From Paenibacillus sophorae (GTDB taxonomy: Bacteria; Bacillota; Bacilli; Paenibacillales; Paenibacillaceae): a stretch of 64,000 bases of DNA. The first letter of the stretch is position 1. Each line of letters opens with the position of its first letter. The position numbers and the translations under genes were made by a program. Positions 1 through 7,759 of this stretch are shown here, in pieces. Location of the stretch: the NCBI RefSeq assembly GCF_018966525.1, contig NZ_CP076607.1:3968001-4032000 (forward strand). The letters are read 5' to 3'. Under the pieces are notes generated by a model, which ran no database searches, was not told where the DNA came from, and saw only the letters and a program-made list of their open reading frames with translations.

Positions 1-746
1 TGAGGTCGGGGCTCCGCCTTCGGCCGCAAATACGCGGTACGACCGGATGCCGAGGCCGGGACCTACTCCCTTGACCTTGCCGTTTGCAGCTATGGAGCCT
101 GCCACATGGGTGCCGTGACCTTCGCGGTCCTTGATGTCGTACGGATCGCCTTTCTCGCTGGCATCGACGCCTGCCGGAACAAAATTCATGCCCCCGAGGA
201 AATTCGCCTTCAGGTCAGGGTGTCCAGCATCGATTCCAGTATTGATCACGCCCACAACCGCTTTGTGCGTAACTGTTCCGTCGGCGTTCGTCGTGCCACC
301 CGTTTCCAGTTTGTAGGAGGCCCCATTGTTCGTAATCCGCTGGATGTCCCACTGATAAGGCCAGTACGTTTCGGCGTCCTGCGGAATATCGGTCACCGGC
401 TGACCATCAGCGGCCGCGATGTCTTCATCGAGCTTGTACACCATTTCCCGGTTGGCAGCTCGTATCACTGAATTACCGCTAAGATTCGAAAGAAAGTCCT
501 GCCGGTCGGATTCCGCTTCGAGGCCGCCCAATTCCGGAATGGCCCGCAGCACTCTGCCGCCTGCTTTTGTGACAATCGTTTCATAATCTGCCGGAAGTGA
601 AGATTGAAACGCGATCACATATTTTTGTTTCTGAGCCGCCTGGTTGGCAGGCTTGGAATACCTGTTCCGGCAAACACGCTTGTGGTTATTAGCAGCGAAC
701 CTAAGAAAGTGGTGATAAATATAATGGTTCCTGGGGTTTGGTAAAA
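1..746 (-). pseudogene. Subtilisin-like S8 serine protease, 5' part, apparently decayed
   Basis: The minus strand encodes the propeptide and N-terminal catalytic part of a secreted subtilase; the gene runs off the left edge. The His motif is intact (REGHGTHVAGSIAANG, about positions 78-125). The Asp motif reads GVINTGIDAGHPDL (about 210-255), so Asn (AAT) stands where subtilases have the catalytic Asp of D-T/S-G. A signal-peptide-like stretch (FITTFLGSLLITTSVFAGTG, about 660-722) lies in a different frame from the mature part, which starts YSKPANQAAQ at about 660. The signal frame is closed by a TGA just upstream and has no ATG. Missing start, frameshift and Asp-to-Asn change together point to an inactive gene. 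The Ser region is outside the window, and sequencing error is not excluded. Confidence 0.75.
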
Positions 747-879
747 TCAATCCTGATGTTCTGCCGACTATAAACACTAAGATAATTTAAAAAATGGTAA
801 CAAAAATCTAATGCAAGCAGGAGTTTATAATTCGAATTCGAATATTTTTAATTAGAACATTTAAAGGGGGGCGGTTTTT

Positions 880-945
880 ATGCAAATAAAAATAGTCAGT
901 GGGTTGTACGGTTTTTATTTTAAAGTAAAGGAGTTTTGTTATTGA
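880..945 (+). CDS. Possible 21-residue leader peptide before the isochorismatase gene
   Basis: An ATG at 880 follows a strong Shine-Dalgarno (AAAGGGGGG, 864-872) and opens a 21-codon ORF beginning MQIKIVSGLYGFYFK. Its TGA (943-945) overlaps the TTG start of the next gene (942-944) as TTGA, which would couple the two translationally. The AAGGAG used by the downstream gene lies inside this ORF. The palindrome ATTCGAATTCGAAT (830-843) lies just upstream and could be an operator. No homology is recognised. It could be a coincidental ORF, but the ribosome site and overlap argue for translation. Confidence 0.4.
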   Translation: MQIKIVSGLYGFYFKVKEFCY

Positions 946-1499
946 ACCAAGCATTAGTGATTATTGATGCACAACAAGAGCTGATTGAAGGTAAAGATGG
1001 TGAGCAACGTGTATTCAATAAAGATGGTCTACTCAACAATATTAATGCAGTTATAGAAAAAGCTTCGGAGATGGGCCACTTAGTAGTATTCGTCCGAGAT
1101 CTAGATGTTGCAGAGGGTAAAGGCGAGGGCTTCGAAATTCATCAGTCAATCAAAGTACCCGTCGACGCTATAGTTTTTGATAAAAAAGCGACCAATTCCT
1201 TTTATGCCACCCCATTACTGGAGGCGCTCAAAGCTAAACAAGTCGGACATCTGATCATTATGGGATGCAAAACAGAGCACTGCATTGATACGGCTGTTAG
1301 AGCCGCTACCGTAAAAGGTTTTGATGTTACCCTGGTCGAAGATGGGCATTCAACAACGGATAACGCTATCATATCGGCCGAACAAATAATTAAACATCAT
1401 AACCGAATCCTGCACGGTCACTATAATGTGGACCATTTTTCTATGGTGAGAAAGACCGAAGATGATTTATTCCAGCCGCCCCACGACAATTATAGGTAA
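942..1499 (+). CDS. Isochorismatase-family cysteine hydrolase
   Basis: 185-residue cytoplasmic hydrolase of the isochorismatase/nicotinamidase fold. The catalytic triad is visible: Asp in ALVIIDAQ near the N-terminus, Lys in FDKKATNSF in the middle, and the nucleophilic Cys in GCKTEHCIDTAVRAA. The substrate cannot be told; family members hydrolyse isochorismate, nicotinamide, carbamates or related amides. The start is taken as TTG 942 because AAGGAG at 928-933 leaves 8 nt of spacing; the in-frame TTG at 936 would be too close. It stands alone in AT-rich DNA next to decayed genes, suggesting an acquired gene. Confidence 0.85.
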   Translation: MNQALVIIDAQQELIEGKDGEQRVFNKDGLLNNINAVIEKASEMGHLVVFVRDLDVAEGKGEGFEIHQSIKVPVDAIVFDKKATNSFYATPLLEALKAKQVGHLIIMGCKTEHCIDTAVRAATVKGFDVTLVEDGHSTTDNAIISAEQIIKHHNRILHGHYNVDHFSMVRKTEDDLFQPPHDNYR

Positions 1500-1657
1500 A
1501 AAAATACGGTATGATATTGATCGGGATGCCTTAGGAGATGATTTCAAAAACTTAACCGGCTCTAAAAGTCTTCTTTGATTTCATCTTCAGGGTCCCAAAT
1601 CGACCATTCCGCGTTTGGATATGAATGTGCTTTGCAGCCTTGCTTCCAGAGTTATTG

Positions 1658-1936
1658 TTATTTTTTCTCATCCAGTTCTTCATTTTCTTTAAAATATTCT
1701 TCTTCCAGCTCTTTCTCTATGTCCTCGTTCTTCATATCAAATTCATTTTGGTCTTTAATCCCTAATTTTTCTTTAATTAATTGGATGTCTTCGTGGATTT
1801 GATTCATTCTCTGATAGCTCGATAATACTATTCCGAAGATCATTGCTATAATTACAATTACACCATATGGTCCAAGCAAAATCGAAAGCGCTATCGTTGC
1901 AACAATAGCTATTAAAGTTCCAAATAATGCAGTCAT
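1658..1936 (-). CDS. Small membrane protein with acidic helical tail
   Basis: 92 residues, not recognised. Residues 1-37 form two closely spaced hydrophobic helices (starting MTALFGTLIAIVATIALSIL). The rest is a charged, Glu/Lys-rich segment likely to form a cytoplasmic coiled coil (for example EKELEEEYFKENEELDEKK). A GAGAGG ribosome site precedes the ATG by 8 nt, supporting translation. It is AT-rich like its surroundings and unlike the rest of the window. Confidence 0.6.
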   Translation of the reverse strand: MTALFGTLIAIVATIALSILLGPYGVIVIIAMIFGIVLSSYQRMNQIHEDIQLIKEKLGIKDQNEFDMKNEDIEKELEEEYFKENEELDEKK

Positions 1937-2379
1937 TGTGTGTCCTCTCTTTTTTTCTTAAATAGCCATGCTGCGTGGATACCGTGTTAGGAAGGAGCGG
2001 TTTCAAAGTTTAACCTGCGCTAAATAGCTTGATTATTCTTTGTATTTGTTCTACTAATTCATTATTGTTTCGGTATGTTATTATTTCCGTTGAGATTCCC
2101 GTTAATATGTTTTCGATCTTCTTTCGATTTGAAAAATCTTTGTAGTATTAAATTCCAAAATATTTTCATTATCTCTGCTCTCTTTTGGTTATTTGTTTTT
2201 AACACCATTCATACCAATAATGTTTCCGCATTCATGAGCCCTTAAGGCTTAAGGCATCTTTCCTGCAATTCATTAATTCATCAATTTCTTTTTATGTTAA
2301 TTGATCTTCAATCTTTGGTTGTCCAATTTCTTCTAATAATTTTAATTTAATTGTTCTTTTCGTTAATCATTCCATCTCT
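1937..2379. other. AT-rich stretch without an intact gene, coding remnants
   Basis: No complete gene is seen. On the minus strand at 2292-2362 an open frame ends KLLEEIGQPKIEDQLT and a stop, but has no start codon; it follows the TTG-initiated ORF at 2380-2613 and may be the tail of a frameshifted small gene. A second remnant lies at 2010-2169 and is listed separately. Base composition differs clearly from the GC-richer DNA on the right. Confidence 0.5.
2010..2169 (-). pseudogene. Frameshifted small ORF, unknown
   Basis: An ATG at 2169 with a GAGAG ribosome site opens MKIFWNLILQRFFKSKEDRK. A different frame, entered near the T-run at about 2130, reads on as an ordered helical tail (NNNELVEQIQRIIKLFSAG, stop at 2010-2012). 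Joining the two frames gives a protein of about 53 residues. This looks like a small gene broken by one indel. No homologue is recognised. Confidence 0.3.
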
Positions 2380-2613
2380 TTATCCATTGGTGCTTGGATG
2401 GGGTTCAATATCTTGAAGATGATCTATTGGTTCATCAACTACGTAAAGGAAGCCATTTTCTCTTCCATCATGTTTAATTTTCCCTTCGTCATTTATTGAT
2501 ACTGTTGAAGGTTTATAAGAAAAGATGCAAGCTAAATTATAGTGTTTGGTTATCGTGCTTCCTATCCTCAATTCATTTAACTTCACTGGGCTACCATGAT
2601 ACCAATTGTCCAA
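2380..2613 (-). CDS. Hypothetical small protein with WYHGSP start motif
   Basis: 77 residues from a TTG start (2613) with GGGAGGT 8 nt upstream, a good ribosome site. The motifs WYHGSP, GSTIT and GFLYVVDEPI resemble small bacterial proteins beginning with YHGS that have an ADP-ribosyltransferase-like fold; this is a resemblance from memory only. Such proteins are usually longer, and coding-like sequence in other frames continues downstream, so the 3' end may be frameshifted. Confidence 0.5.
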   Translation of the reverse strand: MDNWYHGSPVKLNELRIGSTITKHYNLACIFSYKPSTVSINDEGKIKHDGRENGFLYVVDEPIDHLQDIEPHPSTNG

Positions 2614-2751
2614 CTCAAGTACCTCCCTTTCCGGTATTTCAGCTAACGTTTTATCTACGAACTTCGCAATAAGATATTATCTGAACTATTCGCGAAATCA
2701 TTGAACTCCCCTGCAAGTCCCCTTATCACCGCACACCGTTTTTTCAAGCCC

Positions 2752-4536
2752 CTAACTCCCCCCATCCCCGCTCTTTACCCACAGCTTCGATATATCCAGA
2801 AACCCGAACGAGCCGGTATGCAGGCCGAGCAGGCTCTGGCTGAGCTTCGCTCGCTTATTCAGGTGACAGCCGTGGAGCATCCAGAAATTGTCCCGGGCAA
2901 GCTGTTCCGCTTGAAGCAGGCAGGAGACCCGGTCTGGTGTAGAAAGTTGAAAAATGTTCTCCGTTTCCCGGTCCAGAAGCTCGGTCTGTGGACGGTTAAA
3001 CAGAAAATGGAGATAATTTCGCCGATTTTTATAAAAGTTCATCATCCCCCATTCCCAGTCATCTTCCAGCACCTCTTCCCCAATGAGCAGATCGGCGTTC
3101 TGCAAAATGTCCTCCGCGGATCTGCCGGGATGCAGCAGATGCAGCACGAGATTAAGGCCGACGGCGCGGCACCGCTTCTGCAGCCATTCGGCTTCCTCGC
3201 TTTCCTCCTTCTTGGGTGAATAGGCCAACCGAATCGATTCTCCGGCATATCCGGCATAGCGCAGAAGATCCGCAGCTTCCTTCAGCTGCCCCTCCACTAC
3301 CTGCCGCTCTTTGCTAATCCAGGGCAATAAGCTGTCCGCAGGCGTATAGCGGCTTCCCCCCAGCTCACGAATCAGGGCGACCCGGTCATAAACAATGCGC
3401 AGAGCCTGGCGGATCTCCTTCCGGTGATGGACTCCTTCCCGCCGCAAATTGAACACGATATACCGGCAGCCGAGCGCCGGGTAGTCGATGCTGCTGTTAT
3501 ATTGGTTCCAAGGCATCATCTCGTCGGTATTCGCGCCGGAAAGCTCGTAATGGCGGTCGCTGCCCGCTTTGTCCGGAAGAAACCATATCTCTACTCTGTC
3601 AAGCAGCGGCCGGATGCCGTAATAGTCATCAAATGCGGTAAGCGTAAGCACATCTTCATTCAGATTGGCCACACGGAAAGGACCGGTACCTACTGGAATG
3701 CCCGAAAAGCTGACGTCGCTGGGCAGAATGGACATGTACAGGCTTCCGGCTAAATGCAAAAAGAACAGGTTCGAACGGCTTAGATAAAAGCAAATCGTAT
3801 AATCCCCCTCCGTCTTCACTTCCACGACATCCCCGTACTGCCACAGGGAATGACTGTCCACCTGAAACAGCCGCTCCAGCGTATATTTCACATCACCTGC
3901 CGTCAACGTCTTCCCATGATGAAAGCGAACCCCTTTCCGCAAATAAAAGGTCCAGCGGGTATAATTATCGCTGTGCTCCCATGTATGGGCAAGCCCCGGA
4001 AGGAAGCTGTCGCTAGCGGCCTCATAGCTCACCAGCGTATTGCAGACTTGTCCAATTATGTATGCTTCAAATGCCGTAAACACAAAGGCCGGGTCCAGCC
4101 TCTCCAAATGGCGGTTCCGCATCATACGCAGCACGTCCTGTCCCGACGGTCTTTCCGGCTCGCTGTGAAAGCCCATCTGCCGGTTTAGCTCGGCCCACAG
4201 CCTTTCTCTTAGGAGATTACTCACCTCGGGCGCTCCAATCAGCTCAATCGCTTCCTTCATTTTTCCTTTGGCTAGCAGCTCCTGAAAAGTCTCTTCCAAT
4301 ATTTCTTCCGAACTCCGCAAAAAGCTCAGCGATGAGGCATGGCCTCTCCCCCTGCCCGGCTTCCAAGATATCAGCGCTTTCTCCTCCAGCCGACGCAGAA
4401 TGAACTTCACGTTGCGGGGAGTGCAGCAGAGCAGGCTAGACAATTGCTCAATTGTCACACGAATCGGCTCATCCGGAAATTCGGGAGATTGCAGAGCGGT
4501 TGCCAACCGCATAAAATGGGCGTCGCTCAGTTCCAC
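2752..4536 (-). CDS. SgrR-family transcriptional regulator with solute-binding domain
   Basis: About 594 residues. Residues 1-110 form a winged-helix DNA-binding region (RVTIEQLSSLLCCTPRNVKFILRRLEEKALI). The remainder is a periplasmic-binding-protein type 5 domain (for example GLAHTWEHSDNYTRWTFYLRKG, split here as one continuous ABC-solute-type fold) with no signal peptide, so it senses a ligand in the cytoplasm. This is the SgrR architecture. GTG 4536 is chosen because AAAGGAG lies 8 nt before it. It is divergent from an MFS exporter, the same logic as E. coli sgrR-setA, so it probably controls that pump. No sgrS-like RNA could be recognised. Confidence 0.85.
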   Translation of the reverse strand: MELSDAHFMRLATALQSPEFPDEPIRVTIEQLSSLLCCTPRNVKFILRRLEEKALISWKPGRGRGHASSLSFLRSSEEILEETFQELLAKGKMKEAIELIGAPEVSNLLRERLWAELNRQMGFHSEPERPSGQDVLRMMRNRHLERLDPAFVFTAFEAYIIGQVCNTLVSYEAASDSFLPGLAHTWEHSDNYTRWTFYLRKGVRFHHGKTLTAGDVKYTLERLFQVDSHSLWQYGDVVEVKTEGDYTICFYLSRSNLFFLHLAGSLYMSILPSDVSFSGIPVGTGPFRVANLNEDVLTLTAFDDYYGIRPLLDRVEIWFLPDKAGSDRHYELSGANTDEMMPWNQYNSSIDYPALGCRYIVFNLRREGVHHRKEIRQALRIVYDRVALIRELGGSRYTPADSLLPWISKERQVVEGQLKEAADLLRYAGYAGESIRLAYSPKKEESEEAEWLQKRCRAVGLNLVLHLLHPGRSAEDILQNADLLIGEEVLEDDWEWGMMNFYKNRRNYLHFLFNRPQTELLDRETENIFQLSTPDRVSCLLQAEQLARDNFWMLHGCHLNKRAKLSQSLLGLHTGSFGFLDISKLWVKSGDGGS

Positions 4537-4569
4537 CAACCTCACTCCTTTAAAGGTGAAATCATATCA

Positions 4570-4608
4570 TGTAATATTTCACTTTTCCTTCCCCTTTTTA
4601 ATATTACA
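4570..4608. promoter_or_regulatory. Inverted repeat in the divergent promoter region
   Basis: Arms TGTAATATT (4570-4578) and AATATTACA (4600-4608) are perfect inverted copies separated by 21 nt. They lie in the 127-bp space between the SgrR-like gene and the MFS gene. Position suggests an operator for the regulator; this is inference. Confidence 0.4.
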
Positions 4609-4663
4609 ATTATATCTATATCCCCTATTGGATGACAATACTAAAGCTTTGAAGGAGAACCCC

Positions 4664-5914
4664 ATGAAACAAACGTTACGCTATATTCATCCCCTCGCAT
4701 GGACCATCATTATCGGGACGATGTTCGGAAGGCTGGTCACCTCGATGAGCATCCCCTTTCTTTCCATTTACTTGACCAAAGTATTGGGCGCATCGCCGAC
4801 GCAGACTGGGCTGACCATAGCCGTCAGTTCGCTGGCCGGAGTCTCGATATCCTTCTATGGCGGCTATATCTCGGACATTATCGGCCGCAAAAAGGTAATG
4901 CTGGTGTCGATTTTCAGCTGGGCCTCCGTGTTCGTCGGCTTCGCCGTGGCTGGACACCTGTGGGTGTTTCTGATTGTCAATACGCTTAACGGGTTATGCC
5001 GCGCCGTCTTCGAGCCAACCTCCCGGGCGCTGCTGTCGGATATTACTCCCGCAGAGCATAAGCTGCTGGTCTTTAATCTGCGTTATGCCGCAATAAATCT
5101 GGGTGTCGTCTTCGGTCCGATCATCGGCCTGCAGCTCGGTTCGGCAAAGTCGACCTTTCCCTTTCTGATCACAGCCATCGTCTATATCGCCTACGGACTC
5201 GTGCTCGTTCTGCAATTCGCACTCCATGGCAAGAAATTGCCGGCTCGTTCCGTATCCAAGGCCCCTCGGCTGCGCGAAGCTTTCGCTGTAACAAGCCGCG
5301 ACCGCGTGTTTCTGCCGATCCTGCTCGGTACAATCTTTTGCGTGCTGGGTTACGGCCACTTCGGCTCGACACTGGCGCAGTATTTGGCGCTCAACACCCA
5401 TTTTGCGGATGGCGGAAAAGCTTTCTCCTACATGCTGTCGCTAAATGCGATTACCGTGCTCGTTGTCCAATATCCCGTTGTGCGGATAGCCCGCCACCTC
5501 CCGCCGGTGGTCCCGCTGATCCTTGGCAATGTATGCGTCTCGGCAGCTTTGATTCTGTTCGGCCTGGCCGGCGGCCTGCCTCTGCTAATGTTCAGCGTCG
5601 TGCTGTTCACGATTGGCGAGGTGCTCTTGTTCACGATGATGGACATGCTGATTGACCGGGTCGCGAAGCCGGAATGGAAAGGGACCTACTTCGGGACTAT
5701 CGGTTTCAACGGTATAGGCAGCGTCATGGCGCCGATACTCGGCGGTCTGCTTCTGAGCCATTTGGGTCCGAATCACGGACCCGCAATATTCATCCCGCTG
5801 GCACTTATGACCGCGATCGGTCTGCCCTTCCTCTTGACTGCGCACCGCCGTCTGACGGAGCGAGAACGTTCCTCTAAAATACATACGGTGGAATACAATG
5901 AGCGGATAGTGTGA
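4664..5914 (+). CDS. MFS transporter (DHA1-type efflux)
   Basis: 416 residues, 12 predicted membrane helices. The typical MFS loop-2 motif is present after helix 2 (GGYISDIIGRKKVML), and motif C-like Gly/Pro-rich sequence follows in helix 5 (AAINLGVVFGPIIG). ATG 4664 is chosen from GAAGGAG 7 nt upstream; the open frame extends further but without a ribosome site. Probably a proton-driven exporter of a small molecule or sugar. Divergent from the SgrR-like regulator and followed by a strong terminator, so transcribed alone. Confidence 0.88.
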   Translation: MKQTLRYIHPLAWTIIIGTMFGRLVTSMSIPFLSIYLTKVLGASPTQTGLTIAVSSLAGVSISFYGGYISDIIGRKKVMLVSIFSWASVFVGFAVAGHLWVFLIVNTLNGLCRAVFEPTSRALLSDITPAEHKLLVFNLRYAAINLGVVFGPIIGLQLGSAKSTFPFLITAIVYIAYGLVLVLQFALHGKKLPARSVSKAPRLREAFAVTSRDRVFLPILLGTIFCVLGYGHFGSTLAQYLALNTHFADGGKAFSYMLSLNAITVLVVQYPVVRIARHLPPVVPLILGNVCVSAALILFGLAGGLPLLMFSVVLFTIGEVLLFTMMDMLIDRVAKPEWKGTYFGTIGFNGIGSVMAPILGGLLLSHLGPNHGPAIFIPLALMTAIGLPFLLTAHRRLTERERSSKIHTVEYNERIV

Positions 5915-5950
5915 CTATAGATCAATATTTTGAAAGAGGTATTTCGGACG

Positions 5951-5973
5951 GGCGCCCTTGCGGCGCCTTTTTT
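5951..5973 (+). terminator. Rho-independent terminator of the MFS gene
   Basis: GGCGCC (5951-5956), loop CTTGC, GGCGCC (5962-5967), then a run of six T. Confidence 0.8.
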
Positions 5974-6050
5974 CTGTTCTGGATGTTTTGTTGGTGGGAT
6001 GAATGTTTGGGATTTGACGATGTGGCAAGGGGATGTAGTTGGTTTTATTT

Positions 6051-6076
6051 TTGTGAATTTTTCATATGTTGAAATT
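6051..6076. repeat. 26-bp repeat, copy 1
   Basis: An exact 26-bp copy of the sequence at 13242-13267, starting TTGTGAATTTTTCAT and ending GTTGAAATT. It contains a small inverted repeat TTCA-N5-TGAA. A weaker partial copy (GAATTTTTCATGTAT) occurs near 6224. It lies in the gene-free 430 bp between the MFS terminator and hxlR. Confidence 0.7.
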
Positions 6077-6150
6077 AGATAAATTAGGGTCGATCAAAAA
6101 TAAGGCAATATATGTAAGTTGTTTTCGCGGATTGGCGCTAGCTGCACTTT

Positions 6151-6180
6151 TAGTTAACATAATATTTATTATGTTAACTA
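6151..6180. repeat. 30-bp perfect AT-rich palindrome (left)
   Basis: Two 14-bp arms, TAGTTAACATAATA and its exact reverse complement, flank a TT centre. A near copy lies at 7727-7753, and the two bracket the hxlR/aldo-keto-reductase block. It has no U-tract or GC stem, so it is not a terminator. It could be an operator or the tip of a mobile element. Confidence 0.75.
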
Positions 6181-6285
6181 TACTTAATCCGGTTTATCAA
6201 ACTCGCCTCTCGAATCTATTATGAATTTTTCATGTATCTAAATATTTACATCAGAGTCGCTCGAAGGCTGCATATTCTCACCATA

Positions 6286-6310
6286 ATAAAAGCCGTCCAA
6301 ATGGACGGCT
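6286..6310 (-). terminator. Terminator of hxlR-type gene
   Basis: AGCCGTCC-AAAT-GGACGGCT (6291-6310); on the minus strand it is followed by TTTTATTATGG. Correctly placed after the HxlR gene. Confidence 0.75.
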
Positions 6311-6344
6311 GGCTAATCCTATAGCTGAAGCGATTATAAAAATC

Positions 6345-6740
6345 TTAGAAAACGGGCTCGCTGTAAACTTTCTCCTCACGCTTGTTCAAAATATTTTCTT
6401 CCAGTACAGCGAATTTGTCGCCGTATTCTTTGATGATATGTCTCTCTCCCCACGCGCAGAGCGAATCCAGAATCGATTTGAGGCTCCAGCCGTACTCGCT
6501 CAGCTCATATTCCACCTTAGGCGGAACCTGATTATAGCAGATTCGGTTGACGATGCCGTTCTCTTCCAATTCTCTAAGCTGTTGGGTCAGCATTTTTTGC
6601 GTGATTGCCGGCATTAAGCGTTTCAGGTCACTCGTCCGTTTCTTACCATGTGTAAGGTGGCATAGAATGACACATTTCCACTTCCCGCCGATGATTTCAA
6701 GGGTCGCTTCCACTGGGATATTATATTTCTTTTGAGTCAT
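6345..6740 (-). CDS. HxlR-family transcriptional regulator
   Basis: 131 residues, one winged helix-turn-helix domain with the family signature (ATLEIIGGKWKCVILCHL, then LPAITQKMLTQQLRELE-like recognition helix and an EYELSEYGWSL wing). Start set at ATG 6740, where GGAGGT lies 10 nt upstream; the longer frame to 6782 has no ribosome site. HxlR proteins often sense quinones, aldehydes or disulfide stress and control oxidoreductases next door; here a decayed aldo/keto reductase is divergent. No N-terminal redox Cys is seen. Confidence 0.88.
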   Translation of the reverse strand: MTQKKYNIPVEATLEIIGGKWKCVILCHLTHGKKRTSDLKRLMPAITQKMLTQQLRELEENGIVNRICYNQVPPKVEYELSEYGWSLKSILDSLCAWGERHIIKEYGDKFAVLEENILNKREEKVYSEPVF

Positions 6741-6787
6741 TGTTTCATCTACCTCCGTAGGGAATTTGTCATCTATGGGCACTAAAA

Positions 6788-6816
6788 AGTACCTATAGCA
6801 CTAATAAGTACGTACT
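6788..6816. promoter_or_regulatory. Probable HxlR operator pair
   Basis: Two dyads, AGTACCTATAGCACT (6788-6802, imperfect) and AGTACGTACT (6807-6816, perfect), lie 48-76 bp upstream of the hxlR start. HxlR-family operators such as YodB sites have TAGTAC/GTACTA half-sites, which these resemble. Confidence 0.5.
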
Positions 6817-6884
6817 GTTCAATAATAATCGTTAGATACATGATAACACTACCGGCTGGTAATTACCACATAGGTGTGGAGAAA

Positions 6885-6956
6885 ATGTCAAAGAAATCCA
6901 ATCATAGCAATCTGGCATTGTTAGCTTTGGCGAGACAGCAAGACTCCACTGCGTAG
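6885..6956 (+). pseudogene. Truncated MFS transporter N-terminus (remnant)
   Basis: A 23-codon frame begins MSKKSNHSNLALLALA and then stops. The NLALLALA start is typical of the first helix of AraJ/YdhP-type MFS pumps, after which the sequence becomes unrelated and runs into the headless aldo/keto reductase. GGAG precedes the ATG closely. I infer a deletion that removed nearly all of a pump gene; homology over 16 residues is weak. Confidence 0.3.
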
Positions 6957-7003
6957 CGGGTTACGCTTGTGACGAAGGACGGGCTGCTACTGGCGTTCCC
7001 GAT

Positions 7004-7727
7004 ATGCCCTGGTTTGGACTAGGCGTATTTCAAGTAGAGGAAGGCTTTGAGCTGGTCGAAGCGGTAAAATCGGCAATAAAGCACGGGTACCACAGCATCG
7101 ATACAGCAGCCATTTACGGCAATGAGGGCGGCGTCAGCCAAGGCATTCGCGAAGCTCTTTCCGAGAACAATCTCTCAAGAGAAGATCTTTTCATAACCTC
7201 AAAGGTATGGAATTCCGATCTGGGATATGACGAAACGTTGGCCGCTTATGAAACAAGCCTGAGCAAGCTGGGTCTAGATTATCTCGATCTTTACATTATC
7301 CACTGGCCGGTAGCGGGCAACTATAAAGAAGCCTGGAGAGCCCTGGAGACTTTGTACAAAGAAGGACGTGTTAAAGCGATCGGTGTGAGCAATTTCCAAA
7401 TCCATCATCTGGAGGACCTGTTTGCCGACGCCGAAATTAAGCCTATGGTGAATCAGGGCGAGTTCCATCCTTATCTGACGCAAAAAGGGCTTCTAAGCTT
7501 CACCCGGGAAAATGGGATTCAACTGGAAGCCTGGGCGCCGCTAATGCAGGGTGGTTTGCTCTCTCAGCCGCTTCTCCAACAATTAGCCGCTAAATACGGT
7601 AAATCGGTCCCTCAAATCATTTTGCGCTGGGATTTGCAGCATGGAGTTATTTACCATCCCAAAGTCAGCCAAAGAGCATCGGATTATTGAAAATGCTTCG
7701 GTCTTCGACTTTGAATACTCAATTTAG
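7004..7727 (+). pseudogene. Aldo/keto reductase, degraded
   Basis: Clear AKR family protein: MPWFGLGVF, STDTAAIYGNE-like sequence with the catalytic Asp/Tyr region, and LDYLDLYIIHWP. The 5' end is abnormal: ATG 7004 has no ribosome site and lacks the usual first 10-15 residues. At 7651-7652 one extra base breaks the frame; the other frame continues in family style (TIPKSAKEHRIIENASVFDF) and then stops at 7725-7727, about 30 residues short, exactly where the right palindrome begins. As read, the unbroken frame ends at 7690 with 228 residues. Most likely non-functional. Confidence 0.75.
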
Positions 7728-7753
7728 TTTACATAATATATATTATGTTAAAC
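7727..7753. repeat. AT-rich palindrome (right)
   Basis: Arms GTTTACATAATATA and TATATTATGTTAAAC form a palindrome with one missing base. The core ACATAATA/TATTATGT is shared with 6151-6180. The AKR remnant is cut off at its left edge. Confidence 0.7.
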
Positions 7754-7759
7754 ATCTGA

